Numbered from the stretch's first letter, positions 53,581-61,934 are shown. The stretch is DNA of 64,000 nt from Streptomyces humicola (GCF_024436035.1 NZ_JANFNG010000020.1:1-64000); one strand, 5' to 3'. The notes: generated by a model not told the origin, from the sequence alone. Translations and numbers: made by a program.

Positions 53581-54357
53581 GTGGGCGCTCATCAGGGAGT
53601 ACGAATCTTCGTCAGCGGAGCCGGGCGGGGCATCGGCGCCGCGCTGGCCCGCCGGTTCGCCGCCGAGGGCGCGCGGGTCGCGGTCAACGACCTCGACTCG
53701 GACGCGGCGAAGTCGGTCGCCGACGAGACCGGCGGGGTGGCGCTCCCCGGCGACGCGGCCGGCGAGGACGGCGTCGCCGGACTGATCGCCCAGGCCGAGG
53801 CCGCGCTCGGCGGCGGGATCGACATCTACTGCGCCAACGCGGGAGTGCCGACCGGCGGAGGCCCCGACGCACCCGAGGCCGACTGGGCGCTCGCCTGGGA
53901 CGTCAATGTGATGGCTCATGTCAGGGCCGCCAGGGTGCTGCTCCCGGGCTGGCTGGAGCGCGGCGAGGGCCGGTTCGTCGCCACCGTCTCGGCGGCCGGG
54001 CTGCTGACCATGGTCGGCGCCGCCCCGTACTCGGTGACCAAGCACGGTGCGCTCGCCTTCGCGGAATGGCTCTCGCTCACCTACCGGCACCGCGGCATCC
54101 ACGTGCACGCGGTCTGTCCGCAGGGCGTACGCACCGACATGCTGGCCGGCACCGGCGAGACCGGCCAACTCGTGCTCGCCCCCACCGCGATCGAGCCCGA
54201 GCAGGTCGCCGACGCGGTGCTCGACGGCATCGCCGACGAGCGGTTCCTGATCCTGCCGCACGCGGAGGTCGCGGCATACTACGGTGCCCGTGCCGCCGAC
54301 CCGGACCGCTGGCTCGACGGCATGAACAAACTCCAGCGCAAGCTCGAAGGCCGGTGA
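53581..54357 (+). CDS. Short-chain dehydrogenase/reductase
   Basis: A 258-residue NAD(P)-dependent SDR oxidising or reducing an alcohol/ketone. The cofactor turn SGAGRGIGAALA (first residue Ser instead of Thr), CANAG, the catalytic Ser in ATVSAAGL and YSVTK are all present. GTG 53581 follows AAAGGAG. It starts an operon with TetR and quinone-oxidoreductase genes on the same strand. The operator upstream is shared with the acyl-CoA dehydrogenase operon, so it probably oxidises a hydroxyacyl-CoA in the same pathway. Confidence 0.87.
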   Translation: MGAHQGVRIFVSGAGRGIGAALARRFAAEGARVAVNDLDSDAAKSVADETGGVALPGDAAGEDGVAGLIAQAEAALGGGIDIYCANAGVPTGGGPDAPEADWALAWDVNVMAHVRAARVLLPGWLERGEGRFVATVSAAGLLTMVGAAPYSVTKHGALAFAEWLSLTYRHRGIHVHAVCPQGVRTDMLAGTGETGQLVLAPTAIEPEQVADAVLDGIADERFLILPHAEVAAYYGARAADPDRWLDGMNKLQRKLEGR

Positions 54358-54391
54358 GCACCCCAAGGCCGGCACGCAAAGGACGGTAGTC

Positions 54392-54988
54392 GTGGCACAC
54401 GCACCCAGCAGCAAGTCGGCGGCCGTGGCACAACGGCTGCTGGCCGAGGCCACCCGGCTCTTCGCCGAGCGTGGCTTCGAGCGAACCTCCGTCCAGGAGA
54501 TCGTGGAAGCCGCCGGCGTCACCAAGGGCGCCCTCTACCACTACTACGGCTCCAAGGACGACCTGCTGCACGAGGTGTACGCGCGGGTGCTGCGGCTGCA
54601 GACCGAGCGCCTGCAGCAGATCGCGGGCGGCGAGGGCACGGTCGGGGAGCGTCTGCACCGTGCGGCGGCGGACGTGGTCCTCACCAGCATCGAGAACCTC
54701 GACGACACCAAGATCTTCTTCCGCTCGATGCACCAACTCAGCCCCGAGAAGAACAAGGCGGTGCGGGCGGACCGCCGCCGCTACCACGAGATGTTCAGAT
54801 CGCTGATCGAGGAGGGGCAGCGGGACGGGACCTTCCGGACCGGGCCGCGCCCCGATCTCGTCGTGGACTACTTCTTCGGCTCGGTGCACCACCTGGGCAC
54901 CTGGTACCGCGAGGACGGCCCGCTCTCCGCAGAGCAGGTGGCCGCGGAATTCGCTGATCTGCTGCTGTATTCGCTACGGCGGCCCTGA
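54392..54988 (+). CDS. TetR-family regulator of the acyl-CoA module
   Basis: A 198-residue repressor. The HTH is at about residues 12-55 (ATRLFAERGFERTSVQEIVEAAG, then KGALYHYYGSKDDLLHEVY), followed by a helical ligand-binding domain. It sits inside the SDR operon, 34 bp after the SDR. The 20-bp palindrome present in front of this operon and of the kinase/acyl-CoA dehydrogenase operon is its probable target, which would make it auto- and cross-regulating. The inducer is likely an acyl-CoA. Confidence 0.88.
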   Translation: MAHAPSSKSAAVAQRLLAEATRLFAERGFERTSVQEIVEAAGVTKGALYHYYGSKDDLLHEVYARVLRLQTERLQQIAGGEGTVGERLHRAAADVVLTSIENLDDTKIFFRSMHQLSPEKNKAVRADRRRYHEMFRSLIEEGQRDGTFRTGPRPDLVVDYFFGSVHHLGTWYREDGPLSAEQVAAEFADLLLYSLRRP

Positions 54989-55004
54989 ACACGCGGGAGG
55001 CGTG

Positions 55005-55991
55005 ATGCTGGCATGGCGCGTCGAGAAGAACGGGGAGCCGCACGAGGTGATGCACCTCGACGAGATACCTGACCCGGTGCCCGGCCCGGACCAGGCGCTG
55101 GTCCGGGTGCGGGCGGCCGCCGTCAACTTCCCCGACGCCCTGTTGTGCCGGGGCCAATACCAGGTCCGGCCCCCGCTGCCGTTCACCCCGGGCGTAGAGC
55201 TGTGCGGCGAGGTGCTGGCGGCGGGCGAGGAGGCCATCTCCGTCGCGCCCGGCAGCCGGGTGATCGCGCAGCCGGTGCTGCCCGGCGGTGCCTTCGCCGA
55301 ACTGGCGGTGGTCCACGCGTCGAGCGTACGGCCCGCCCCTGAGGCCTTGGACGACGCCGAGGCGGCGGCCCTGCACATCGGCTACCAGACAGGCTGGTTC
55401 GGCCTGCACCGCCGCGCCGCGCTGCGCTCCGGCGAGACGCTGCTCGTCCACGCCGCCGCAGGCGGGGTCGGCAGCGCCGCCGTTCAGCTCGGCAAGGCGG
55501 CGGGCGCCACGGTCATCGGGGTCGTCGGGGGTCCGGACAAGGCCGATGCGGCCCGCAAGCTGGGCTGCGACGTCGTCGTCGACCGGCGCGCGCAGGACTT
55601 CGTCGCCGTGGTGAAGGAGGCCACCGGCGGCCGGGGCGCCGACGTGGTCTACGACCCAGTGGGCGGCGACGCCTACACGAAATCCACCAAGTGCATCGCC
55701 TTCGAAGGCCGCATCGTCGTCGTGGGCTTTGCGAGCGGCACCATCCCGGCGCCCGGCCTCAACCACGCACTCGTCAAGAACTACTCGATCCTCGGCCTGC
55801 ACTGGGGCCTGTACAACACCCACGACCCGGCGGCGATCGAGGAGTGCCACCGCGAGCTCACCCGGCTCGCCGCAGAGGGAGCCGTCAAACCGCTGGTCAG
55901 TGAGCGTGTCGCGCTCGACGGCGCGGCGCAGGCGGTGCAGCGCGTCGCCGACGGCACCACCACCGGGCGAGTCGTGGTCACGCTCGGCTGA
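55005..55991 (+). CDS. Quinone-oxidoreductase-like MDR protein (NADPH:quinone/enoyl reductase)
   Basis: A 328-residue medium-chain reductase of the zeta-crystallin/QOR branch, without zinc ligands. It has RAAAVNFPDALLCRGQYQ, LPFTPGVELCGEV, the nucleotide fold VHAAAGGVGSAAVQLGKAAG and GADVVYDPVGGDAYTKS. In acyl-CoA operons such proteins can reduce 2-enoyl or quinone-like intermediates. ATG 55005 after GGGAGG was chosen over GTG 55002. It follows the TetR gene by 16 bp, so it is in the same operon. Confidence 0.85.
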   Translation: MLAWRVEKNGEPHEVMHLDEIPDPVPGPDQALVRVRAAAVNFPDALLCRGQYQVRPPLPFTPGVELCGEVLAAGEEAISVAPGSRVIAQPVLPGGAFAELAVVHASSVRPAPEALDDAEAAALHIGYQTGWFGLHRRAALRSGETLLVHAAAGGVGSAAVQLGKAAGATVIGVVGGPDKADAARKLGCDVVVDRRAQDFVAVVKEATGGRGADVVYDPVGGDAYTKSTKCIAFEGRIVVVGFASGTIPAPGLNHALVKNYSILGLHWGLYNTHDPAAIEECHRELTRLAAEGAVKPLVSERVALDGAAQAVQRVADGTTTGRVVVTLG

Positions 55992-56005
55992 ACACCACGA
56001 AGCGG

Positions 56006-56041
56006 GAGGGGGGCGGACCGCCGGAGCGGACCGCCCCCCTC
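56006..56041. terminator. Bidirectional hairpin terminator
   Basis: An 11-bp perfect outer stem (GAGGGGGGCGG, 56006-56016, complement 56031-56041) with further internal pairing, between the convergent quinone-oxidoreductase and acyl-CoA dehydrogenase genes. Confidence 0.7.
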
Positions 56042-56054
56042 AACCGGCGCCCCG

Positions 56055-57263
56055 CTACCGGTACTTCTTCAGCTCGCGCCGGGCGAGCGACCGCTTGTGC
56101 ACCTCGTCCGGACCGTCGGCGAGCCGCAACGACCGCGCCGCCGACCACAGTCCGGCGAGCGGGAAGTCCTGGCTCACTCCGCCGGCGCCGTGCACCTGGA
56201 TCGCCCGGTCGACGATCCTCTGGACCGCCGACGGTGTGGCGATCTTGATGGCCTGGATCTCGGTGTGCGCGCCCCGGTTCCCCACGGTGTCCATCAGCCA
56301 CGCTGTCTTGAGCACCAGCAGCCGCAACTGTTCGATCTCCACCCGCGCTTCGGCGATCCACTCCTGGACGACACCCTGAGCGGCGAGCGGCTTGCCGAAG
56401 GCCGTACGGGACACAGCGCGCTGGCACATCAGCTCGACTGCCCGCTCGGCCATGCCGATCAGCCGCATGCAGTGATGGATCCGTCCGGGGCCGAGCCGGG
56501 CCTGGGCGATGGCGAAGCCGCCGCCCTCCTCGCCGATCAGATTCTCCACCGGGACGCGCACGTCCTCGAAGACCACCTCGGCATGGCCGCCGTGATCCCC
56601 GTCGTCGAAGCCGAAGACGCGCATCCCGCGCCGGACGTCGAGGCCCGGTGTGTCGCGCGGCACCAGAATCATGCTCTGTTGGCGGTGGTGTTCCGCCGAT
56701 GGATCGGTCTTGCCCATGACGATGAAGATCCGGCAGTTGGGGTTCATCGCCCCGGAGATGTACCACTTCCGGCCGTTGATGACGTACTCGTCACCGACGC
56801 GCTCGATACGCGTCTCGATGTTGGCAGCGTCGGACGAGGCGACATCGGGCTCGGTCATCGCGAAGGCGGAACGGATCTCCCCGGCGAGCAGCGGCTCCAG
56901 CCATTGCTTGCGCTGCGGCTCGGAACCGAACTCGCTGAGCACCTCCATGTTCCCGGTGTCCGGTGCGGCGCAGTTGAGCGCGGGAGGCGCCAGGTGCGGG
57001 CTGCGGCCGGTGATCTCGGCGAGCGGCGCGTACTGCAGATTGGTCAGCCCGGCACCGTACTCCCCCGGAAGGAAGAGGTTCCACAGGCCCTGCCTGCGCG
57101 CCTGTGCCTTCAGCTCCTCGACGACCGGGGGAGGCGACCACGGGTCGCCGGCGTTCTCCCGCTGTTCGGCGAAGACCGGTTCGGCCGGATACACGTGCTC
57201 GTCCATGAACGCCCCGAGCCGCTGGCGCAGCTCTTCGGTGCGGGCGTCGAAACCGAAGTCCAT
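56055..57263 (-). CDS. Acyl-CoA dehydrogenase, ACAD10/11-like
   Basis: A 402-residue flavoprotein. It has SAFAMTEPDVASSDAANIET and NGRKWYISGAMNPNC, then AFGKPLAAQGVVQEWIAEAR. The usual YEGT catalytic segment is replaced by RLADGPDEVHK, the signature of ACAD10/11 and plant IBR3-like enzymes, where Asp acts as base. The gene follows an aminoglycoside-phosphotransferase-fold kinase by 5 bp. In animals the two are fused, and in the bacterial levulinate pathway separate equivalents turn 4-hydroxyacyl-CoA into a beta-oxidation substrate. The same role is likely here. ATG 57263 follows AAGGAGG. Confidence 0.88.
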   Translation of the reverse strand: MDFGFDARTEELRQRLGAFMDEHVYPAEPVFAEQRENAGDPWSPPPVVEELKAQARRQGLWNLFLPGEYGAGLTNLQYAPLAEITGRSPHLAPPALNCAAPDTGNMEVLSEFGSEPQRKQWLEPLLAGEIRSAFAMTEPDVASSDAANIETRIERVGDEYVINGRKWYISGAMNPNCRIFIVMGKTDPSAEHHRQQSMILVPRDTPGLDVRRGMRVFGFDDGDHGGHAEVVFEDVRVPVENLIGEEGGGFAIAQARLGPGRIHHCMRLIGMAERAVELMCQRAVSRTAFGKPLAAQGVVQEWIAEARVEIEQLRLLVLKTAWLMDTVGNRGAHTEIQAIKIATPSAVQRIVDRAIQVHGAGGVSQDFPLAGLWSAARSLRLADGPDEVHKRSLARRELKKYR

Positions 57264-57268
57264 GGCGG

Positions 57269-58291
57269 TCAGTCCTCCTTGATGATGGTCAGTCCGCGGT
57301 CGATGAAGACCGGCACGAGGGTGCCGATCCGGTCGAAGCCCGCCCCCACGGTCCGGCCGAGGGTGAAGCGGTAGTGGATGCCCTCCAGGATCACCGCGAG
57401 CTTGAAGTACGCGAATGCGGCGTACCAGGCGACGGCGGAGACGTCCCGGCCCGAGCGTTCGGCATAACGGGAAATCAGCTCTGCGGTGCCGGGGTGGCCC
57501 GGCGCGCTGCTGGCTGTGGCGACGGGAGAGTTCTCGACCGGCAGCCGGTCGCTGTACATCACCAGCAGCCCGAGGTCGGTGAGCGGATCGCCGAGTGTCG
57601 ACATCTCCCAGTCGAGCACAGCGCGGATCCGGTCGTCCGGGCCCACGAGTACGTTGTCGAGCCGGTAGTCGCCGTGGACGACCGTCGGTGCGCCGGAGGC
57701 CGGCAGCGATGTGCCGAGCCGCTCCTGGAGGAGGTCGATGCCGGGCAGCTCCCTGCTGCGCGAGGCGGCGAGCTGCTTGGCCCAGCGGCGCAGCTGTCGT
57801 TCGAGGAACCCGTCCGGGCGTCCGAACGAGCCGAGCCCGGCCGCCTCGGGGTCGACGGCGTGCAGGTCGACGAGGGTGTCGAGGAGTGCGAGCACCACGC
57901 CGCGGGTGCGCTCCGGGCCGATCGCGGCGAGCTGTGCGGCGATGCGGTACGGCGTGCCGTCGACGTGCTCCATGACGTAGAAAGGTGCCCCGATCACGTC
58001 GGCGTCGTCGCAGAGCAGCAGTGTTTCGGGGACGGGGACAGGCGTGGGGTGCAGCGCCTTGATCACCGTGAACTCGCGGGCCATGTCGTGCGCGGTGGCG
58101 AGGACGTGGCCGAGCGGCGGCCTGCGGACCACCCAGCGTGAACTGCCGTCCGTGACGGTGTAGGTGAGGTTGGACCGGCCGCCCTCGATGAGCGTTGCCT
58201 GCAGGGGGCCGCGCACCAGGCCCGGCCGTTCCCGGTCCAGATGGGCGCGCAGCCGCTCCGGGTCGAGGCCGGGTGGGGTGTCGGTGCTCAT
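57269..58291 (-). CDS. Phosphotransferase of the APH fold, probable hydroxyacyl-CoA kinase (LvaA/ACAD11 kinase-like)
   Basis: A 340-residue kinase-fold protein with YTVTDGSSRWVVRRPPLGHVL, the Brenner-type catalytic loop VVHGDYRLDNVLV and the metal motif VLDWEMSTLGDPLTDLG. The APH fold is known from aminoglycoside resistance, but this subgroup accompanies acyl-CoA dehydrogenases and is likely to phosphorylate a hydroxyl on an acyl-CoA, preparing it for elimination. ATG 58291 has GAGGAG upstream. First gene of the operon, with the shared palindromic operator 40 bp before it. Confidence 0.87.
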   Translation of the reverse strand: MSTDTPPGLDPERLRAHLDRERPGLVRGPLQATLIEGGRSNLTYTVTDGSSRWVVRRPPLGHVLATAHDMAREFTVIKALHPTPVPVPETLLLCDDADVIGAPFYVMEHVDGTPYRIAAQLAAIGPERTRGVVLALLDTLVDLHAVDPEAAGLGSFGRPDGFLERQLRRWAKQLAASRSRELPGIDLLQERLGTSLPASGAPTVVHGDYRLDNVLVGPDDRIRAVLDWEMSTLGDPLTDLGLLVMYSDRLPVENSPVATASSAPGHPGTAELISRYAERSGRDVSAVAWYAAFAYFKLAVILEGIHYRFTLGRTVGAGFDRIGTLVPVFIDRGLTIIKED

Positions 58292-58330
58292 GGACGGCTC
58301 CTCGGGGGCTCGGCGGGCTCTCCGCACCAT

Positions 58331-58350
58331 CATGCCGACCAGTCGGTATG
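58331..58350. promoter_or_regulatory. Palindromic operator, copy 2, upstream of the kinase/acyl-CoA dehydrogenase operon
   Basis: CATGCCGACCAGTCGGTATG. Its complement shares CATACCGACTGGTC with the copy at 53533. It lies about 40 bp before the kinase start and 18 bp before the minus-35 of the divergent glucarate dehydratase promoter, so it could also influence that gene. Confidence 0.78.
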
Positions 58351-58367
58351 TCGTCCAGTGGGCGGCA

Positions 58368-58396
58368 TTGACGCTTGGCGCGCACGCGCCTAGCCT
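58368..58396 (+). promoter_or_regulatory. Promoter for a leaderless glucarate dehydratase mRNA
   Basis: TTGACG (58368-58373), a 17-bp spacer and TAGCCT (58391-58396). Transcription should begin about 7 bp later, at or next to the ATG at 58405, which has no ribosome site. Confidence 0.65.
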
Positions 58397-58404
58397 CTGA
58401 CTCT

Positions 58405-59736
58405 ATGGGTGAACAAAATTCAGATATGCGAACAGGTGGCCTCCGGCGCGCTTCCCTCGCCATCACGGAGGTCCGGCTCACCCCGGTCCTCGTCGCGGAC
58501 CCGCCACTCCTCAACGTCCAGGGTGTTCACCAGCCGTACACCCCTCGTCTGATCATCGAGGTCCTCACTGCGGACGGCATCACCGGCATCGGCGAGACCT
58601 ACGGCGACACCGCCTACCTCGACCTCGCCCGCTCGCTCGCCGATGCCCTGCCCGGACATCTGGTCAGTGAGCTGAACGGGCTGTTCACCCTGGCCGACCG
58701 GGTGTGCGGTGAGCCCCAGGACGTCTCCGACGCCGTCGACGTCGGCGGACTGCGCGGCGTGCGCACCGCCGACAAGCTGCGGCTCTCGGTCGTCTCCGGC
58801 TTCGAGGTCGCCTGCCTCGATGCCCTCGGCACGTCCCTGGGCCTGCCGGTCCACGCACTGCTCGGCGGCAAGATCCGTGACCACGTCGACTACAGCGCCT
58901 ACCTCTTCTACCGGTGGGCCACCCACCCCGGCGGTGCGGGCGAGCCCGACGACTGGGGCGCCGCACTCGACCCGGAGGGCGTCGTCGCCCAGGCCCGGCG
59001 CTTCGCGCGCACCTACGGGTTCTCCTCGTTCAAGCTCAAGGGCGGCGTCTTCCCGCCCGACGAGGAGATCGCCGCCGTCCGCGCGCTCGCCGAGGCGTTC
59101 CCCGGCCGTCCGCTGCGGCTGGACCCCAACGGTGCCTGGTCGGTGGAGACCTCGCTGTATGTCGCGCGCGAACTGGCGGGCGTCCTGGAGTACTTGGAGG
59201 ACCCGGCGAGCGGCACCGCCCGCATGGCCGAGGTCGCCGCCGCCTGCGACACCCCGCTGGCCACCAACATGTGCGTGACCACCTTCCCGGAGATCAGGGA
59301 GGCGTTCACGACCGGTGCCGTCCAGGTGGTGCTCTCGGACCACCACTACTGGGGCGGACTGCGCAACACCCGCGAACTCGCCGCGATCTGCCGTGCATTC
59401 GGCGTCGGTCTGTCCATGCACTCCAACACGCATCTCGGCATCAGCCTCGCCGCGATGACGCATGTCGCCGCGACCGTCCCCAACCTCGACCACTCCTGCG
59501 ACACGCACTACCCGTGGCAGACCGAGGACGTCATCACCGAGCGCCACACCTTCTGCGGCGGCCGTCTCGCCGTCAGCGACGCCCCCGGCCTCGGCGTCGA
59601 ACTCGACCACGAGGCGCTCAAGAGGCTCCATCAGCGGTGGCTGGACGACGACGGTGCCATGCGCGACCGCGACGATGCCGCCGCGATGCTCAGGGCCGAC
59701 CCGGGCTGGGGCAGTCCCGCCGTTCCTCGCTGGTGA
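58405..59736 (+). CDS. gudD: Glucarate dehydratase (enolase superfamily)
   Basis: A 443-residue enolase-superfamily dehydratase converting D-glucarate (or L-idarate) to 5-keto-4-deoxyglucarate. Diagnostic blocks: FSSFKLKGGV with the KxK bases, metal ligands in LRLDPNGAWS, LEDPASG and ATNMCVTTFPE, then QVVLSDHHYWGG and the His in MHSNTHLGISLAAMTHV, plus NLDHSCDTHYPWQ. The divergent kinase operon and the downstream gluconate transport genes put it in a sugar-acid neighbourhood. ATG 58405 has no Shine-Dalgarno and a promoter directly in front, so the transcript looks leaderless. ATG 58426 is an alternative. Confidence 0.9.
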   Translation: MGEQNSDMRTGGLRRASLAITEVRLTPVLVADPPLLNVQGVHQPYTPRLIIEVLTADGITGIGETYGDTAYLDLARSLADALPGHLVSELNGLFTLADRVCGEPQDVSDAVDVGGLRGVRTADKLRLSVVSGFEVACLDALGTSLGLPVHALLGGKIRDHVDYSAYLFYRWATHPGGAGEPDDWGAALDPEGVVAQARRFARTYGFSSFKLKGGVFPPDEEIAAVRALAEAFPGRPLRLDPNGAWSVETSLYVARELAGVLEYLEDPASGTARMAEVAAACDTPLATNMCVTTFPEIREAFTTGAVQVVLSDHHYWGGLRNTRELAAICRAFGVGLSMHSNTHLGISLAAMTHVAATVPNLDHSCDTHYPWQTEDVITERHTFCGGRLAVSDAPGLGVELDHEALKRLHQRWLDDDGAMRDRDDAAAMLRADPGWGSPAVPRW

Positions 59737-59740
59737 TGCC

Positions 59741-59796
59741 GTCGACGCGAGTGCCTCCCCCTCCGGCTTTCGGCAGGGGGAGGCACTCGCGTCGAC
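59741..59796. terminator. Very strong bidirectional terminator
   Basis: A perfect 21-bp inverted repeat (59741-59761 with 59776-59796) and a 14-base loop, between the convergent gudD and gntP genes. Confidence 0.88.
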
Positions 59797-59812
59797 TTGC
59801 CGCGTGCCGCGG

Positions 59813-61219
59813 CTACATCAGCAGCGACAGCGCGAGGATGAAGACCAGCGCCACGACCGACAGCACCGTCTCCATGAGCGACCAGCTCTTGAAGGTCTGC
59901 GGGACGTCCATCCCGAAGTACTCCTTGACCAGCCAGAAACCGGCGTCGTTGACGTGCGAGAGGAACACCGACCCGGCGCCGACGGCCAGCACCAGCAGCG
60001 CCACGTGCGTCGGGCTCATCCCCGCGGCGAGCGGCCCGACCAGACCGGCCGTGGAGATCGTGGCGACCGTCGCCGAACCGGTGGCGACACGGATGAGAAC
60101 GGCGATCAGCCAGGCCAGCAGCAGCGGCGAGATGTGCCAGCCGTGCGTCAGATGGACGATCATGTTCCCGACGCCGGCGTCCACCAGCACCTGCTTGAAG
60201 CCGCCGCCCGCGCCGACGATGAAGACGATGCCGCAGATCGGGCCGAGCGACTTCTCCACCGTGGCGGAGATCTGGCCTTTGGAGAAGCCCGCGGCACGGC
60301 CGAGGGTGAACATGGCCAGCACGACCGCGGCGAGCAGCGCGATCATCGGCGTGCCGATGACGTCGAACGTCCGGTACAGCAGGCCGGCCTTGTTGGTGAC
60401 GGTGACGTCGACCAGCGCCTTGGCGAGCATCAGCACCACCGGCAGCAGCACGGTGCAGATGGTCGCGGTGAAGCCGGGGCGCCTGTCCAGGTCGTCCGAG
60501 GCACGCGTCGGCGTCAGTCCCTCCGGCGGCGTGACCTTCACCCAGCGGTCGGCGAGGCGGCCGAAGAGCGGTCCGGCGATGGCCACCGAGGGAATCGCGA
60601 CGAGCACACCGAGCGCCAGCGTGGTGCCGAGGTCGGCGTGGAGTGCGCTGACCGCCGCGAGCGGCCCGGGGTGCGGCGGCACCAGGCCGTGGATGGCGGA
60701 GAGACCGGCGAGCGCCGGAATGCCGACGCGCATGAGCGAGTAGTTGCCCCGCTTGGCCACCAGCAGCACCACCGGGATCAGCATCACGATGCCGATCTCG
60801 AAGAAGAGCGGAAGGCCGACGACGACGGCGACGAGCGCCATCGCCCACGGCAGCCGCCGCTCGCTGGTCCTGGCCAGGATGGTGTCGACGATCTGGTCGG
60901 CACCGCCGGAGTCGGCGAGCAGCTTGCCGAGTATCGCGCCGAGCGCGATGAGGATGCCCGTCGATGCGACTGTGGAGCCCAGGCCGGTGCTGAAACTTGT
61001 GATCGCCTTGTCCAACGGCGCCCCCGCGACGATGCCGAGCACCAGCGAGCCGATGGTCAAAGACAGGAAGGCGTGCATCCTCCAGCGCGTGATCAGCAGG
61101 ACGATCACGGCGATGCCCACCAGGGCCGCGATCCCCAGCTGGGTGTTGCCTGCGCTGGTGATGGGGGGCGGGGCCGGGGCGGCGGCCGCGGCCAGCAACT
61201 CGACGCTGAGTGCAGACAC
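59813..61219 (-). CDS. gntP: Gluconate:H+ symporter, GntP family
   Basis: A 468-residue membrane transporter with about 13 hydrophobic segments. The family features are clear: LAALGAILGKLLADSGGADQ-like region near 90-110 (here IALGAILGKLLADSGGADQI), GLPLFFEIGIVMLIPV, GLSAIHGLVPPHPGP and a C-terminal VGAGSVFLSHVNDAGFWLV. It imports gluconate for phosphorylation by GntK, encoded upstream in the same operon. GTG 61219, eight bases after GGAG, is the better start than the TTG two codons earlier. A heptad DNA repeat lies between it and gntK. Confidence 0.92.
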   Translation of the reverse strand: MSALSVELLAAAAAPAPPPITSAGNTQLGIAALVGIAVIVLLITRWRMHAFLSLTIGSLVLGIVAGAPLDKAITSFSTGLGSTVASTGILIALGAILGKLLADSGGADQIVDTILARTSERRLPWAMALVAVVVGLPLFFEIGIVMLIPVVLLVAKRGNYSLMRVGIPALAGLSAIHGLVPPHPGPLAAVSALHADLGTTLALGVLVAIPSVAIAGPLFGRLADRWVKVTPPEGLTPTRASDDLDRRPGFTATICTVLLPVVLMLAKALVDVTVTNKAGLLYRTFDVIGTPMIALLAAVVLAMFTLGRAAGFSKGQISATVEKSLGPICGIVFIVGAGGGFKQVLVDAGVGNMIVHLTHGWHISPLLLAWLIAVLIRVATGSATVATISTAGLVGPLAAGMSPTHVALLVLAVGAGSVFLSHVNDAGFWLVKEYFGMDVPQTFKSWSLMETVLSVVALVFILALSLLM

Positions 61220-61272
61220 GATCAATCTCCGTAGAAAGGGGGCGGCGGGAAGAGCCGGCGGGAGGGGGGCGG

Positions 61273-61328
61273 CCGGAAGCCGGAAGCCGGAAGCCGGAAG
61301 CCGGAAGCGGGAAGCGGGAAGCGGGAAG
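61273..61328. repeat. 7-bp tandem repeat (8 copies) between gntK and gntP
   Basis: Five CCGGAAG units then three CGGGAAG units, head to tail, filling most of the 112-bp spacer in the gntK-gntP operon. The repeat ends 3 bp before the gntK stop codon position. Confidence 0.9.
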
Positions 61329-61331
61329 CGG

Positions 61332-61844
61332 TCAGAGGGGCAGGGCCTCGTACGCGCGCTCGGCGATCGCCTGCGGGCCGCCCTCGATCGAGACGACGGT
61401 CCCGTTCTCGTCGGCTTCGAGCGGTTCGAGCGCGTCGAACTGCGAACGGAGCAGGCCGGGCGGCATGAAGTGCTCCATGCGCGCGGCCAGCCGCGAGGAG
61501 ATCAGCTCCAGCGGTCCGTCGAGGTGGACGAAGAACAGATCCGGGGCGTCGGCGCGCAGCCGGTCGCGGTAGCGGCGCCTGAGAGCCGAACAGCTCACCA
61601 CCCCGCCGCGTCCGTCCCGCGCCTTGATCCATGCGCCGATCGCATCCAGCCAGGGCGCACGGTCCGCATCGTCCAGCGGGTGGCCGGCCGACATCTTGGC
61701 GATGTTCTCGGCCGGGTGGAAGTCGTCCGCCTCGGCGTACGGAACGCCCAGCCGCTGCGCCAGCAGCAGGCCTACGGTCGATTTGCCCGATCCGGACACC
61801 CCCATGACGACCACCACGGGAAGCTGCGGATCTGCCGCGGTCAT
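61332..61844 (-). CDS. gntK: Gluconokinase
   Basis: A 170-residue P-loop kinase phosphorylating gluconate to 6-phosphogluconate. The Walker A is MGVSGSGKSTVG. ADDFHPAENIAKMSAGHPLDD is the gluconate-binding block, with WLDAIGAWI and CSALRRRYRDRLR following. Length is typical. ATG 61844 has the ideal AAGGAGGT eight bases upstream. First gene of the operon with gntP, divergent from gntR. Confidence 0.94.
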   Translation of the reverse strand: MTAADPQLPVVVVMGVSGSGKSTVGLLLAQRLGVPYAEADDFHPAENIAKMSAGHPLDDADRAPWLDAIGAWIKARDGRGGVVSCSALRRRYRDRLRADAPDLFFVHLDGPLELISSRLAARMEHFMPPGLLRSQFDALEPLEADENGTVVSIEGGPQAIAERAYEALPL

Positions 61845-61904
61845 GTCCTGGTACCTCCTTGTCCGAAACTGCGCCCCTCAATAAACGCCATAGGTACTAC
61901 TTAT

Positions 61905-61934
61905 TCAAGAGCTTGAGACGAAAACGTCATATGA
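61905..61934. promoter_or_regulatory. Candidate GntR operator region between gntK and gntR
   Basis: In the AT-rich divergent gap two palindromes occur: TCAAG-AG-CTTGA (61905-61916) and TCATATGA (61927-61934). Position between the divergent promoters suits autoregulation and control of gntKP. Neither exactly matches a motif I know. Confidence 0.45.

Noticed and set aside
57269-58291. Aminoglycoside resistance phosphotransferase
   Set aside because: The fold is shared, but the operon with an ACAD10/11-type dehydrogenase and the shared operator indicate acyl-CoA metabolism instead of resistance.
61273-61328. CRISPR array
   Set aside because: The 7-bp units are head to tail without spacers. The 14-bp units at 47870 are likewise simple tandem repeats, and no cas genes are present.
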